From an uncultured Lachnospiraceae bacterium (GTDB lineage Bacteria; Bacillota; Clostridia; Lachnospirales; Lachnospiraceae), in contig CAJUQJ010000062.1 of assembly GCA_910588215.1 (NCBI GenBank), forward strand, positions 1-18,041: 18,041 nt of DNA. Reading direction: 5' to 3'. Shown here one piece after another: positions 1 to 7,412 of the stretch. Positions within the stretch are counted from its first letter, which is position 1; each line of letters starts with the position of its first letter. The position numbers and the translations under genes were made by a program. The notes below the pieces were generated by a model. That model ran no database searches and was not told where the DNA came from. It saw nothing but the letters and a program-made list of their open reading frames with translations.

Positions 1-3
1 TTC

Positions 4-34
4 GCCAAATACTCGTGCAAGCACGGTACTTGGC
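4..34. other. Edge hairpin upstream of flavodoxin gene
   Basis: The arms GCCAA (4-8) and TTGGC (30-34), TAC (10-12) and GTA (26-28), and CGTG (14-17) and CACG (22-25) pair around a CAAG loop, giving about 12 pairs with one mismatch and one bulge. There is no T-run on either side, so it is not a clear terminator. It could be the 3' hairpin of a gene off the left edge or a copy of an intergenic repeat. Confidence 0.4.
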
Positions 35-101
35 TCATTGCTCGCGGGAATGAAGAATATAACGAATAATAAAGAAATATAAAGAAAAGGAGCTCACGCT
101 C

Positions 102-632
102 ATGAAAACAGTGGTAATATTCAACTCACAGACAGGATTTACCAGGCGCTATGCCGAATGGATCTCGCAGGCAGCCAAGACCGATCTTATGGAACTGTCC
201 GTGGCAAAAAAGAAAGATCTGACCGGCTACGAGGCAATTATTTTCGGGGGCTCGGCCTGCGCAGGCAGCATCAGCAAGCTTAATTGGTTCAAAGATAACA
301 TGGACGGATGGGCCGGCAAGAAACTGATCGTATTCTGCGTCGGCGCAAGTCCGCTCGAAAATCCGGAAGTCCAGACGGCTCTCAGGCAGAATTTTACGGA
401 GGAACAATTCAAAAAGGTCAGCGTGTTCTATTGTCCCGGCGGACTAAATTACGAAAAAATGTCCGTGTCGTCAAAGCTTATGATGAAGCTGTTTCTAAAA
501 ACACTGCAATCAAAAAAGAACAAGACAGATGCAGACCAGGAAATGATCCGCATGATCTCCACATCCTACGACATTTCGGATCGGAAATATATCGAACCGA
601 TCTTGAAAAGCCTTGAGCAACCACAATCGTGA
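102..632 (+). CDS. Flavodoxin-fold protein (flavodoxin domain, HemG-like size)
   Basis: This 176-residue protein opens with a beta strand and the phosphate-binding loop NSQTGFTRRYA (residues 8-18), the T/S-x-T-G-x-T signature by which flavodoxins hold FMN. Further strands follow at YEAIIFGGSACAG and KLIVFCVGASP, with conserved small residues before the flavin. The length fits the Flavodoxin_5/HemG-like group of short flavodoxin-domain proteins, which act as cytoplasmic electron carriers or small quinone- or flavin-linked reductases. No redox partner or haem gene is nearby, so HemG activity should not be assumed. The start is supported by AAAGGAG nine bases before ATG. The gene stands alone, converging on the chemotaxis gene. 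A short hairpin (TTATGGCC, loop ACC, GGTCATAA, 633-651) directly follows the stop. The fold is confident, the role unknown. Confidence 0.8.
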   Translation: MKTVVIFNSQTGFTRRYAEWISQAAKTDLMELSVAKKKDLTGYEAIIFGGSACAGSISKLNWFKDNMDGWAGKKLIVFCVGASPLENPEVQTALRQNFTEEQFKKVSVFYCPGGLNYEKMSVSSKLMMKLFLKTLQSKKNKTDADQEMIRMISTSYDISDRKYIEPILKSLEQPQS

Positions 633-681
633 TTATGGCCACCGGTCATAAGCGCAGGCGTTCACCCCGCATAACGACAAA

Positions 682-721
682 AGGACAGACCTATTGTAAT
701 AATAAGAATGTCCTTCTGTCC
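682..721 (-). terminator. Possible terminator of the FIST-MCP operon
   Basis: On the minus strand the arm TCTGTCC (complement of 683-689) is followed by TTTT and can pair with GGACAGA (complement of 715-721). An overlapping arm, AAGGACA, can instead pair with TGTCCTT. The loop is long (about 25 bases) and the stem only 7 bp, so this is a weak candidate. It lies between convergent genes, where a terminator is expected. Confidence 0.35.
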
Positions 722-759
722 CAACGTCATTTCATCACGTTATTGTCGCGTTCCGCACC

Positions 760-1719
760 TCACGGCATCTCTGCCACCACGGCGATCGCCTGCTCGATAA
801 TATTCTGAAAAGTCTCGATCAGTACCCCTTTCTTACTGTCGTCGATATCCATCTTGTCGATGATGTCGCTGTAGATACCGGCCGTCCCGACAAGAGAATC
901 TTCTACTTTCTGCACATAGGTGCGGTTCCGTTCCACCGCGTTTTCAATCGCTTCCCGCACCTGTGCAGTGCCGGCTGCGCTTCTCTTCACATCATCAAAA
1001 TACCGCCCTGTCTGCTCGATGCTCTCGATATTGCAGAGCATCACTTCATCGGAGGCCTGGATAAACTTGTTCAGCTCATTACTCTGGCGTTCGACCTCCA
1101 CTATGTTCGCGTGAATGCCCTCGACCATGTCCCGGCTCGTCTTAGCCAGATTACCCACTTCCTCCGCCACGACCGCGAAGCCTCTCCCCTGCTCGCCGGC
1201 CCTGGCTGCCTCGATGCTGGCGTTCAGCGCCAACAGGTTTGTCTGGTCGGCAACTGATTTGATTCCCGTCAAACTGCTCCTGATCTTATCCAGTGCCTCC
1301 TGCAGCATATCGAATGTCTTGGACATGTTCCTAAAATTCTCCTGCAGAGAATTAGAATCCGCTTTCAGTTGCTCCATCTGCCGCTGTGCCTCTACGACAG
1401 ACGCATCAATCTCCGTCTCCACATCGCTGAAATGATCCGCTGCTGCCGTGATATCCTGAAATCCTTCCTCCAGGGCACTCACCTCACCCTGTGGTCCGAC
1501 CATGTCTTCTTTCAATCCCGAGAGCCGTTCCGTTGCGTACCGCATCTTCTGTGTAGTCAGAAAGACATCATCCGCCAGCTCATTCACGACCCTGTATACA
1601 CTTGACAGCGCATACTCCAAAGGATGCTTGTCAAAATCCGTCTTCTTCTCCGCCGCCGTCACGAATGAAGATCCTGATTCTTTCTCTTTATTTCCAACGT
1701 TTCCAAACAATTTAAACAC
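760..1719 (-). CDS. Soluble methyl-accepting chemotaxis protein
   Basis: This 319-residue protein has no membrane segment and is mostly long helix. The MCP signalling hairpin tip lies near residues 155-195 with the conserved run TNLLALNASIEAARAGE and then GRGFAVVAEEVGNLA, the site that contacts CheA and CheW. The first 75 residues are helical with no recognisable sensor domain, so it is a cytoplasmic receptor likely fed by a partner. That partner is probably the FIST protein encoded 12 bases upstream. The start used here is GTG at 1719: AGGAGG sits eight bases before it, while the longer reading from GTG 1728 would overlap that ribosome binding site. No other chemotaxis gene is in the window, so target arrays must be encoded elsewhere. 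Class assignment is secure; the signal is unknown. Confidence 0.9.
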   Translation of the reverse strand: MFKLFGNVGNKEKESGSSFVTAAEKKTDFDKHPLEYALSSVYRVVNELADDVFLTTQKMRYATERLSGLKEDMVGPQGEVSALEEGFQDITAAADHFSDVETEIDASVVEAQRQMEQLKADSNSLQENFRNMSKTFDMLQEALDKIRSSLTGIKSVADQTNLLALNASIEAARAGEQGRGFAVVAEEVGNLAKTSRDMVEGIHANIVEVERQSNELNKFIQASDEVMLCNIESIEQTGRYFDDVKRSAAGTAQVREAIENAVERNRTYVQKVEDSLVGTAGIYSDIIDKMDIDDSKKGVLIETFQNIIEQAIAVVAEMP

Positions 1720-1731
1720 GTCTATCACCTC

Positions 1732-2805
1732 CTACTCAAATGCCAGACAGCACATTGTCTGATTGACGAACTGTGTATTATAATGTTCTCCGACGCCGAC
1801 CATACCTGCATGACCGAAATCACGGCACATCTCCGCAAGGTAACTCTCCCAGTAATGTTCATCGTTAAACATGATATACCGGAACAGACAGTTGACTGAT
1901 AGCACGGCTGACGCACGGCCCAGGTCGCTCTTGATCCTGGAGATCGTATCCTGAACTACCTCTCTGTAGTCACCCATTTTCAAAATCGTCAGAAAGTCCA
2001 TCTTGTTCGCCGGCCGGAAGGTAGTGATACTTCCATCCGATTCCACTCCTTTGATCGAAACAATATAGGTGTCGGAACCGCAGACATGGCCAAACGGATT
2101 CTTGAAGGTCTGCGTTGTGATCTTGTCTCTGCTGATCCCCAGCTCGGATGTATACACTTTCTCGGCAGACTTGTTCTCCAGCGTGCGGATCTTGTATTTC
2201 TTAGGATCTGCCTCTGTCACCATAAACTGCTTTTCGTCGCCCTGCGGATGTATGTAGATATTCTCCTTGTATGACTTGATCTTTCCGTTCAGATTCTTAA
2301 ACATGAAAAAGGCGCATGCATCCTGATATATTTTACCATTGCAGGCAACCGACGCTGAATTACTCGTGCCACCCGCAAGATCGTAACCCATACGACACAG
2401 ATAATCGGACAATGTGGTGACCGCACGGACATCCGCTCCCGCAGAACAGATATCGAAACACGCCGTTCTCCCTTTCTCACCGCCGACTGCTCTCACCGCG
2501 TTCTCCAGACGTCTGATATATTTGATCGGCATAACAGATGCCTGTTCCAGAACATCCGCTACTACCTTAATATTTTCTTTCATGGCGATGACCGTGATAC
2601 CCTCATCAAAAAACTCCTTGTCAATATATGCCTGCCCGACTCCTCCTATCGAAGCCACACCGGGAAAAGTCTTCTCGATCTCGCTGGCCACACGCGCAAG
2701 CATATCCTCCTTCGCAACAGAAAAAAACAGGGCCGCAGGCTCTGTGATCGTTCTCAATGCTTCTGATACATCACCTTTCTTACTGCTGCCATATGCAAAC
2801 TTCAT
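1732..2805 (-). CDS. FIST N/C sensory-domain protein
   Basis: This 357-residue protein matches the FIST architecture: an N-terminal domain (about residues 1-190, starting MKFAYGSSKKGDVSEAL, with the GVASIGGVGQAY and LAGGTSNS glycine-rich segments) and a C-terminal domain (about 200-350, with NPFGHVCGSD and ending in the cysteine-containing FVNQTMCCLAFE tail). FIST domains are proposed ligand-binding modules, possibly for amino acids, found with chemotaxis and other signalling outputs. No signal peptide or membrane segment is present, so it is cytoplasmic. I chose ATG 2805 because GGAGG lies eight bases before it and a TATAAT box sits at 2828-2833; the longer reading frame from 2877 would start upstream of that promoter. 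It is followed by the MCP gene after a 3-base gap to the first possible GTG, so the two are translationally linked. Confidence 0.85.
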   Translation of the reverse strand: MKFAYGSSKKGDVSEALRTITEPAALFFSVAKEDMLARVASEIEKTFPGVASIGGVGQAYIDKEFFDEGITVIAMKENIKVVADVLEQASVMPIKYIRRLENAVRAVGGEKGRTACFDICSAGADVRAVTTLSDYLCRMGYDLAGGTSNSASVACNGKIYQDACAFFMFKNLNGKIKSYKENIYIHPQGDEKQFMVTEADPKKYKIRTLENKSAEKVYTSELGISRDKITTQTFKNPFGHVCGSDTYIVSIKGVESDGSITTFRPANKMDFLTILKMGDYREVVQDTISRIKSDLGRASAVLSVNCLFRYIMFNDEHYWESYLAEMCRDFGHAGMVGVGEHYNTQFVNQTMCCLAFE

Positions 2806-2827
2806 ATCAGTATCCTCCATTCTCCCT

Positions 2828-2833
2828 ATTATA
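2828..2833 (-). promoter_or_regulatory. Likely -10 box of the FIST-MCP operon
   Basis: The minus strand reads TATAAT here, 22 bases before the chosen FIST start, leaving a leader of only about 16 bases with GGAGG inside it. The region 17-18 bases further up (GGATTT) is a poor -35, so an activator or a relaxed -35 must be assumed. Confidence 0.55.
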
Positions 2834-2941
2834 CTACATATCCCGAATGCAAATCCCCCTTTGATGCTCAGGTACATGTAATCATACCATAAAACATCCT
2901 ATTTTCCTACTATTTTCTTTTAATATTCTTACCGAACGACC

Positions 2942-2969
2942 AAAAAGGCATGGGCTAACCCCCTGCCTT
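2942..2969 (-). terminator. Intrinsic terminator, leftward
   Basis: Arms AAGGCA and TGCCTT (2945-2950 and 2964-2969) with inner GGG/CCC pairs form a stem. On the minus strand the 3' arm runs straight into TTTTT. It sits after the transporter remnant and before the FIST promoter, so it probably was the end of the old transporter transcript and now insulates the FIST operon. Confidence 0.7.
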
Positions 2970-3039
2970 CTCGTTACGCCTCGCATTATACGCACTGCAA
3001 AATCCCACGCAATAAGATCAAACATCATACAGGCGGCAC

Positions 3040-3518
3040 CTAAAGAGCACCATCTGGCGTTTCATAAACTTCTTTAACAGGAATGGGCAGACAATACACA
3101 GAAATACACCCGGCATATTGGAACACACTGCGAAGGTGCCCCATTAATCCTATATTCTCCATGACCATATTCAGATAATATACGGAAACGGACAGTTTAA
3201 AAGTCAAGATAAACTTTACGCAGAGATTGATCATAAATACCAGAATAGATTTGATTCAGGCACTCTGCATCTGCTGGCCGCCAAAGAAGTTGACCATCGG
3301 CAGCGTCCATTTCAAGAGGACCGGAATGCAATGGCCTCTTTTGGATCTGTGCGTGTCGATCAGCTGCCCTGCGATCGGATCGGAGAAACCGTCCAAAATC
3401 TTGGAGATCATGATCAGATACAACTGTACATCTTTGCCACACTTTCTGCTGCCGTCCCCGGAACTCCGGTGCCCCAAGATACATCCTGGAACTTTTCTGT
3501 TAAACTGACCTTATGATG
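3040..3518 (-). pseudogene. Decayed GPH-family (MelB/XynP-like) sugar symporter
   Basis: No intact frame covers this stretch, but pieces in successive frames resemble a GPH cation-sugar symporter. Around 3426-3512 one frame reads KVSLTEKF, then SWGTGVPGTA, similar to the N-terminus of these proteins, and stops. Shifting frame gives LIMISKILDGFSDPIAG and then QLIDTHRSKRGHCIPVLL (about 3300-3415), a clear match to the family pattern R/K-I-x-D-G-x-x-D-P-x-x-G, D-R-T-x-S-K-x-G-K-x-R-P. About 30 residues between the two pieces are missing. A third frame (3040-3255, INLCVKFILTF onward) may be the C-terminal part, which is less certain. The central several hundred residues are gone. It lies downstream of the GH43 gene, and xynP-type symporters are often next to GH43 xylosidases, which supports the reading. 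Confidence 0.6.
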
Positions 3519-3538
3519 TCAGGGTCGACCCTGGCATC
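3515..3538. repeat. Near-perfect 24-bp palindrome
   Basis: GATG, then CAGGGTC and GACCCTG with no spacer, then CATC are symmetric with a single mismatched pair (3519/3534). An overlapping dyad, CTGAC (3505-3509) and GTCAG (3518-3522), shares its right side. It could be an operator of the lost transporter gene, a hairpin, or a scar. The rest of 3519-3670 shows no recognisable gene. Confidence 0.5.
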
Positions 3539-3670
3539 AGCTCACAGACACAATAACAGTGATTGCATAAAGGAGCGGTTCGACTTATGAAAGAATGGAC
3601 GGTACAGTAGGCGGCGGGATTCAATAAGGGAATGCTCACGCTGGGTTTTCTTTCAATCTCCCGAATCACG

Positions 3671-3698
3671 AAAAGCAGGGAGTCACATCCCTGCTTTT
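3671..3698. terminator. Terminator of the ABC-GH43 operon
   Basis: AAAAGCAGGGA (3671-3681) and TCCCTGCTTTT (3688-3698) are a perfect 11-bp inverted repeat around a 6-base loop. It starts 31 bases past the GH43 stop in its reading direction. The T-tract is part of the stem, so it should act in both directions. It separates the live operon from the transporter remnant. Confidence 0.8.
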
Positions 3699-3728
3699 CC
3701 ACAGATCGTCGTCTGTTTCTGTTTGAAT

Positions 3729-5306
3729 CTATCCTTGATAAACAAACCAGTCAAAATCTCCGTATCCTTCTGTCGCTGCCCCGTTGGATGTACCGTACAT
3801 TCCCAGATAAGCGCCTGTGAATCCTTCATTCACATCTGAACTAAGCAGTGCGGCTTCCTGTTCCTCGCCGAAAGGTTCCATCTGGTCTTCACGGAATCCG
3901 TAATAAAACCGATAGGTCTCTCCCGTGCAAAACACTGTCAGATAAATACGCCCGGGCTTGATCTTTCGTTCCTCAACAAGCTGCCTGCCATTGCCTTCGC
4001 ACCGATAAAGCCGCAGCATCCGTCCGTCCTGTGTTCCCTTTTCTGTTCCTCCGCACAAGAAGAGGTAATGATATCTGTCGTCCTGCACCAGCGCCAGTCC
4101 GCATTCTTCCTTCTCGCTCTCCGGCGCAAAATCCATCGCCGTCTTTGCCAGAAAACTCTTATGCTGCTGCCGTCTTCCCACAAAAGCAGGGCAGCAGATC
4201 TCCTCCATCGTCTGCGGAAGCAGGTGCAGACGCAGACAGCTCTCCCTTTCTGTCAGTGAATAAAAGGGTTCTACGGGCGGATGAATGGTATTCCAGCACC
4301 ACGCTAACTGCTCTCCCTCAAACTGATCCGCGCCACATACCGGGAGTACTTTGTTCTCCTGCAGGTTCGGCCGACGTTCCCAGACCCTCACCCGGCCTTC
4401 TTCATTATCCACCATAGGCCAGCCGTCTTCTTCCCAGCACATCGGCACCAGGAAAGTTTCTCTTCCTGTATTGAAATGCGTTTTCTGATAAGTGCGGATA
4501 CCCAGGACGACCATCCACCATTCTCCGTCCTGCGTCTCGAACAGATCTCCATGCCCGACCACGGAAACAGGCGCTTCCATGGACATATGCCTGTGCGTCA
4601 AGATCGGGTTGCGCGGGCAGGGTTCATACGGCCCTTCCACGGATTCGGCTCTGGCCATCATCACGCTGTGATCGACAAAAGTCCCTCCTTCCGCCACCAT
4701 CAGATAATAATATCCGCCCTTCTTATACAAATGCGGCGCCTCGATCCAATGGCTGCGGGTCAGCGCACCGTCCCAGATCACGCGGCGTTCCCCGATGATC
4801 TGGAAGGAATCCGGATCCAGTTCGCAAAGATAAATGCCATGGTGTCCTTCATACAAAGGCTCTTGCACGATAAAGTTCCCCGTGTACCACATTCTGCCGT
4901 CCTCATCGAAGAAAAGACTAGGGTCAATGCCGTCCGCACCCTCGATGAAGACCGGATCGTTCCAGGGCCCCTCCGGCCGCTTGGCCGTCAGAATGAAGTT
5001 CTCCCGCTTTGCTTCGCGCCCTCCGGATACAAAAGTATTGATGAGATAAAAGACCCCCTGATGATAACGAATCGTAGGCGCCCATAATCCCAGCGACGTC
5101 TCACAATTCTTATAGTCCAGCTGATCCGGCCGTGAGATCCCATGCCCGATCTGTTCCCAGTTCACCAGATCTTTGCTGTGAAAAATCGGCAAACCCGGGT
5201 AATACACGAAAGAAGATGTTGCTAAATAGTAATCCTCTCCCACCCTGCATATCGATGGATCCGGATAAAATCCCGACAAGATCGGATTCTTAAAATATTT
5301 TTCCAT
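3729..5306 (-). CDS. GH43 beta-xylosidase / alpha-L-arabinofuranosidase
   Basis: This 525-residue enzyme begins NPILSGFYPDPSICRVGEDY, the hallmark opening of GH43 five-bladed beta-propeller hydrolases. The expected catalytic set is visible: base D16 (FYPDPS), pKa modulator D128 (GIDPSLFF) and acid E189 (HWIEAPHLY). About residues 325-525 form the beta-sandwich C-terminal domain typical of XynB-like enzymes (FCTGETYRFYYGF, GAYLGMYGTSNG). There is no signal peptide, so it cleaves imported xylo- or arabino-oligosaccharides in the cytoplasm. The start is ATG 5306, with GGAGG five bases before it; the upstream ATG 5318 overlaps that ribosome binding site. It is the last gene of the transporter operon, 162 bases after the permease gene, a gap filled by a hairpin array. 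The exact glycosidic specificity cannot be read from sequence. Confidence 0.92.
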   Translation of the reverse strand: MEKYFKNPILSGFYPDPSICRVGEDYYLATSSFVYYPGLPIFHSKDLVNWEQIGHGISRPDQLDYKNCETSLGLWAPTIRYHQGVFYLINTFVSGGREAKRENFILTAKRPEGPWNDPVFIEGADGIDPSLFFDEDGRMWYTGNFIVQEPLYEGHHGIYLCELDPDSFQIIGERRVIWDGALTRSHWIEAPHLYKKGGYYYLMVAEGGTFVDHSVMMARAESVEGPYEPCPRNPILTHRHMSMEAPVSVVGHGDLFETQDGEWWMVVLGIRTYQKTHFNTGRETFLVPMCWEEDGWPMVDNEEGRVRVWERRPNLQENKVLPVCGADQFEGEQLAWCWNTIHPPVEPFYSLTERESCLRLHLLPQTMEEICCPAFVGRRQQHKSFLAKTAMDFAPESEKEECGLALVQDDRYHYLFLCGGTEKGTQDGRMLRLYRCEGNGRQLVEERKIKPGRIYLTVFCTGETYRFYYGFREDQMEPFGEEQEAALLSSDVNEGFTGAYLGMYGTSNGAATEGYGDFDWFVYQG

Positions 5307-5310
5307 TTTC

Positions 5311-5462
5311 CCCTCCATTCCGAAGCGTTTTACGCTGAGGACGCGAGCAGAATTTCAGATTCTGCTCTGCGATCAATAGAATTTGTGACGCATCGGCACA
5401 AATTCTTGGTTGAATAAATTGCTCATCAGAGAATTTATTCAACCTTCCCTCCATTCCGAAGC
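5311..5462. repeat. Hairpin array flanked by 16-bp direct repeats
   Basis: CCCTCCATTCCGAAGC occurs at 5311-5326 and again at 5447-5462. Between the copies lie four hairpins in a row: AGCGT/ACGCT (5324-5336); CGC-GAGCAGAAT/ATTCTGCTC-GCG (5342-5371); AGAATTTGTG/CACAAATTCT (5378-5406); GGTTGAATAAATT/AATTTATTCAACC (5408-5444). On the minus strand each repeat contains the GGAGGG ribosome binding site of the GH43 gene. Removing one 136-bp unit would leave a normal tight operon junction, so this looks like an insertion or duplication. It resembles dispersed intergenic hairpin repeats of Clostridia, which I could not verify. Confidence 0.75.
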
Positions 5463-5468
5463 ACCTTC

Positions 5469-6290
5469 TTATTCTTTCACTGCCCCCATAGTAATTCCGC
5501 TGATAAACGTTTTTGCCGTCAGCAGGAACAAGATCAATAGCGGGATGATCCCTATAGAAAGCGCCGTGATCTTAGCCGCCAGATCATTCCGGTACGCAGA
5601 ATTCAAATTGATGATGCCGATCGGTACCGTATATGTCTCCGATTTGTTCAGGACAATAAGCGGAACCAGGAAAGAATTCCAGTTGGTCACGAAATTCATC
5701 AATCCCAGAGACGCGATTGCCGGTTTGATACAGGGCACCGCAATCGAAAATAAGATCCCCGGTTCACTGGCGCCGTCAATTCTCGCACTATCCATCAGTT
5801 CCTTCGGGAAATTGCTCCCGATAAAGTTTTTCATCCAGTACACGCCGAATCCCGTGGCTGCCGGCGGAACGATCAGCGGTAAAAGAGTATTCATCCATCC
5901 GATCGCCTTCATCTCTACTACGAAAGCTACCAGACCAAGCTGCGTAGGGATCATCATCGTCACCAGGACGAATGCGAACAGGAACTTCGATCCCTTGAAA
6001 TTATACATGGCAAAAGAAAATCCGCACATTGTACTGACGATCAGGGAAAGCGCCGTCGCCGATGCAGCCACGATCAGGCTGTTCTTGTAATACACCTCAA
6101 AATGGGCATTCATCACCGTCTTCAGGTTCTCCAGCAGATAACGGCCCGGCAGAAATGTGATTCCCTTATAAATATCCTCCGTATACTGAGTACTCATGAT
6201 GAGCATAAAATAAAAAGGAAGCAGACAGATCAATGCGATCAGTATCATGATCAAAAATAAAACAATCTTATAAAATTTTTTCTTCGTCAT
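5469..6290 (-). CDS. Sugar ABC transporter permease (MalG-like, CUT1)
   Basis: This 273-residue inner-membrane protein has a first membrane helix at about residues 8-30 (KIVLFLIMILIALICLLPFY) and several more (SLIVAASATALSLIVS, LFAFVLVTMMIP, TLLPLIVPPAA, ALSIGIIPLLILFLL). The EAA-type loop that docks the ATPase is at about 163-182 (KELMDSARIDGASE, then a P in the ITVP-like part). It ends in TFISGITMGAVKE, a typical MalG-type C-terminus. With the neighbouring MalF-like permease and lipoprotein it forms a CUT1 importer for oligosaccharides. ATG 6290 is chosen because AAGGGGG lies six bases before it; the GTG at 6311 sits in a hairpin. A 77-base gap separates it from the upstream permease gene. 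No ATPase is encoded nearby. Confidence 0.93.
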   Translation of the reverse strand: MTKKKFYKIVLFLIMILIALICLLPFYFMLIMSTQYTEDIYKGITFLPGRYLLENLKTVMNAHFEVYYKNSLIVAASATALSLIVSTMCGFSFAMYNFKGSKFLFAFVLVTMMIPTQLGLVAFVVEMKAIGWMNTLLPLIVPPAATGFGVYWMKNFIGSNFPKELMDSARIDGASEPGILFSIAVPCIKPAIASLGLMNFVTNWNSFLVPLIVLNKSETYTVPIGIINLNSAYRNDLAAKITALSIGIIPLLILFLLTAKTFISGITMGAVKE

Positions 6291-6305
6291 TTTAACCCCC
6301 TTGCA

Positions 6306-6327
6306 TATCACAAGCCTGCTTGTGATA
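6306..6327. other. Intercistronic hairpin between permease genes
   Basis: TATCACAAGC and GCTTGTGATA are perfect 10-base arms separated by CT, giving a 9-bp stem with a 4-base loop. It ends six bases before the ribosome binding site of the second permease and has no T-run, so mRNA processing, stability or translation control is more likely than termination. Confidence 0.65.
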
Positions 6328-6367
6328 CTGCTTAAATAGAAAGTTGTAAAATCTTTGATTTTTCAGC

Positions 6368-7345
6368 CTAATCTTCCCCACTCTTTCTTCCGATGATCTT
6401 CATGACTACAAATGCTGCCAAAGAAAAGATCAGGATAAACAGGAACGTCCCGTAGGCTGCCGCCGCTCCCTTGCCGTACCGCATCTGGGAACCGAAGGAA
6501 GTGTCATAGATATACCAGATAGCTGTCAGGCAAGACTTCAGCGGCCCGCCCATCAGCCCGCTTCCTCCCGAAGAAGAAGTCCATGAGCTGAACAGCACTT
6601 TCGGTTCATCAAACAGCTGGAAGCCCCAGATAATGTTCATGATGACCAGATATTCTATGATCGGCTTAAGCAGCGGTATCGTGATCCTGGTGAATTTCAC
6701 AAACGCACTGGCTCCGTCCACATCAGCCGCCTCGTACAATTCCACGGATATCCCGGAAATTCCTGCATTGAAGAATATCATATGATATCCGATGTACTTC
6801 CAGCAGATCATCATGACAACGATCATCCGTGCCAGCCTGGGCACGCCCAAGAAATTGATGTGTTCCTCTATCAGCCCAAGTTTGGCCAGGATCAGATTGA
6901 CCGTTCCGGAATTCCAGTCAAACAACAGGCAGAACAGAACACCTATCGCCACCGGAATCGTTATGTAAGGCAGGAAGACCGCTGTCCGGAAGAAGCCGGC
7001 TCCTTTTAATTTCTTGCTGTTGAACACCGATGCCAGGATCAGGCCGCATATGATCACGATCGGGATATCAAAGGCCATGAAGAACAGTGTATTTCCGATC
7101 GACTTCAAGAAGTAGGGATCCTCCGCAAAGATATTCTTATAATTGGCCAATCCCACGCTGACCGGCTGAGAAAATCCGTCCCAGTCATTCAGGCTGATGA
7201 TAAAGGTATAGATGAGCGGATAACAATTAAAAGCAATATAGATAATGAAAAAGGGAAGGATGAATATATACGGCCAGATCATACGCCCTTTCAGCTTTCG
7301 CTTCAACCCCTTTCCGCCTTGTGTCTGCGGTCTTATTTTCGACAT
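6368..7345 (-). CDS. Sugar ABC transporter permease (MalF-like, CUT1)
   Basis: This 325-residue membrane protein has a short basic N-terminus (KGLKRKLKGRMIWPYIF), then six predicted helices including FILPFFIIYIAFNCYPLIYT, TLFFMAFDIPIVIICGLILA and FLFILIFSLAAFVVMKII. The cytoplasmic EAA loop is at about residues 201-220 (YEAADVDGASAFVKFTRITIP), the contact site for the nucleotide-binding subunit. Size and layout fit the MalF/UgpA-type half of CUT1 importers. ATG 7345 follows TAGGAG with a five-base spacer; the TTG at 7363 would place the ribosome binding site inside the gene. It lies 67 bases after the binding-protein gene, with a hairpin in the gap, an arrangement that usually lowers permease output relative to the binding protein. 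Confidence 0.93.
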   Translation of the reverse strand: MSKIRPQTQGGKGLKRKLKGRMIWPYIFILPFFIIYIAFNCYPLIYTFIISLNDWDGFSQPVSVGLANYKNIFAEDPYFLKSIGNTLFFMAFDIPIVIICGLILASVFNSKKLKGAGFFRTAVFLPYITIPVAIGVLFCLLFDWNSGTVNLILAKLGLIEEHINFLGVPRLARMIVVMMICWKYIGYHMIFFNAGISGISVELYEAADVDGASAFVKFTRITIPLLKPIIEYLVIMNIIWGFQLFDEPKVLFSSWTSSSGGSGLMGGPLKSCLTAIWYIYDTSFGSQMRYGKGAAAAYGTFLFILIFSLAAFVVMKIIGRKSGED

Positions 7346-7366
7346 ATACACTCCTATCTGCAAGAT

Positions 7367-7393
7367 GTCTGCCGTACCATACGGCCAGCAGAC
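7367..7393. other. Hairpin between binding-protein and permease genes
   Basis: GTCTG/CAGAC and CCGTA/TACGG pair around a CCA loop, with a 4-base bulge on one arm. There is no T-run on the minus strand. By analogy with malE-malF regions it may protect the upstream binding-protein mRNA from 3' decay. Confidence 0.5.
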
Positions 7394-7412
7394 ACCTTAC
7401 TGAAACTTCCTG

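Noticed and set aside
3040..3234. 64-codon minus-strand frame as a small membrane protein gene
   Set aside because: No ribosome binding site, and its position after the symporter-like fragment fits better as part of the decayed gene.
5410..6090. 226-codon plus-strand frame opposite the MalG-like permease
   Set aside because: Shadow of the permease gene that starts inside the hairpin array and has no plausible start site.
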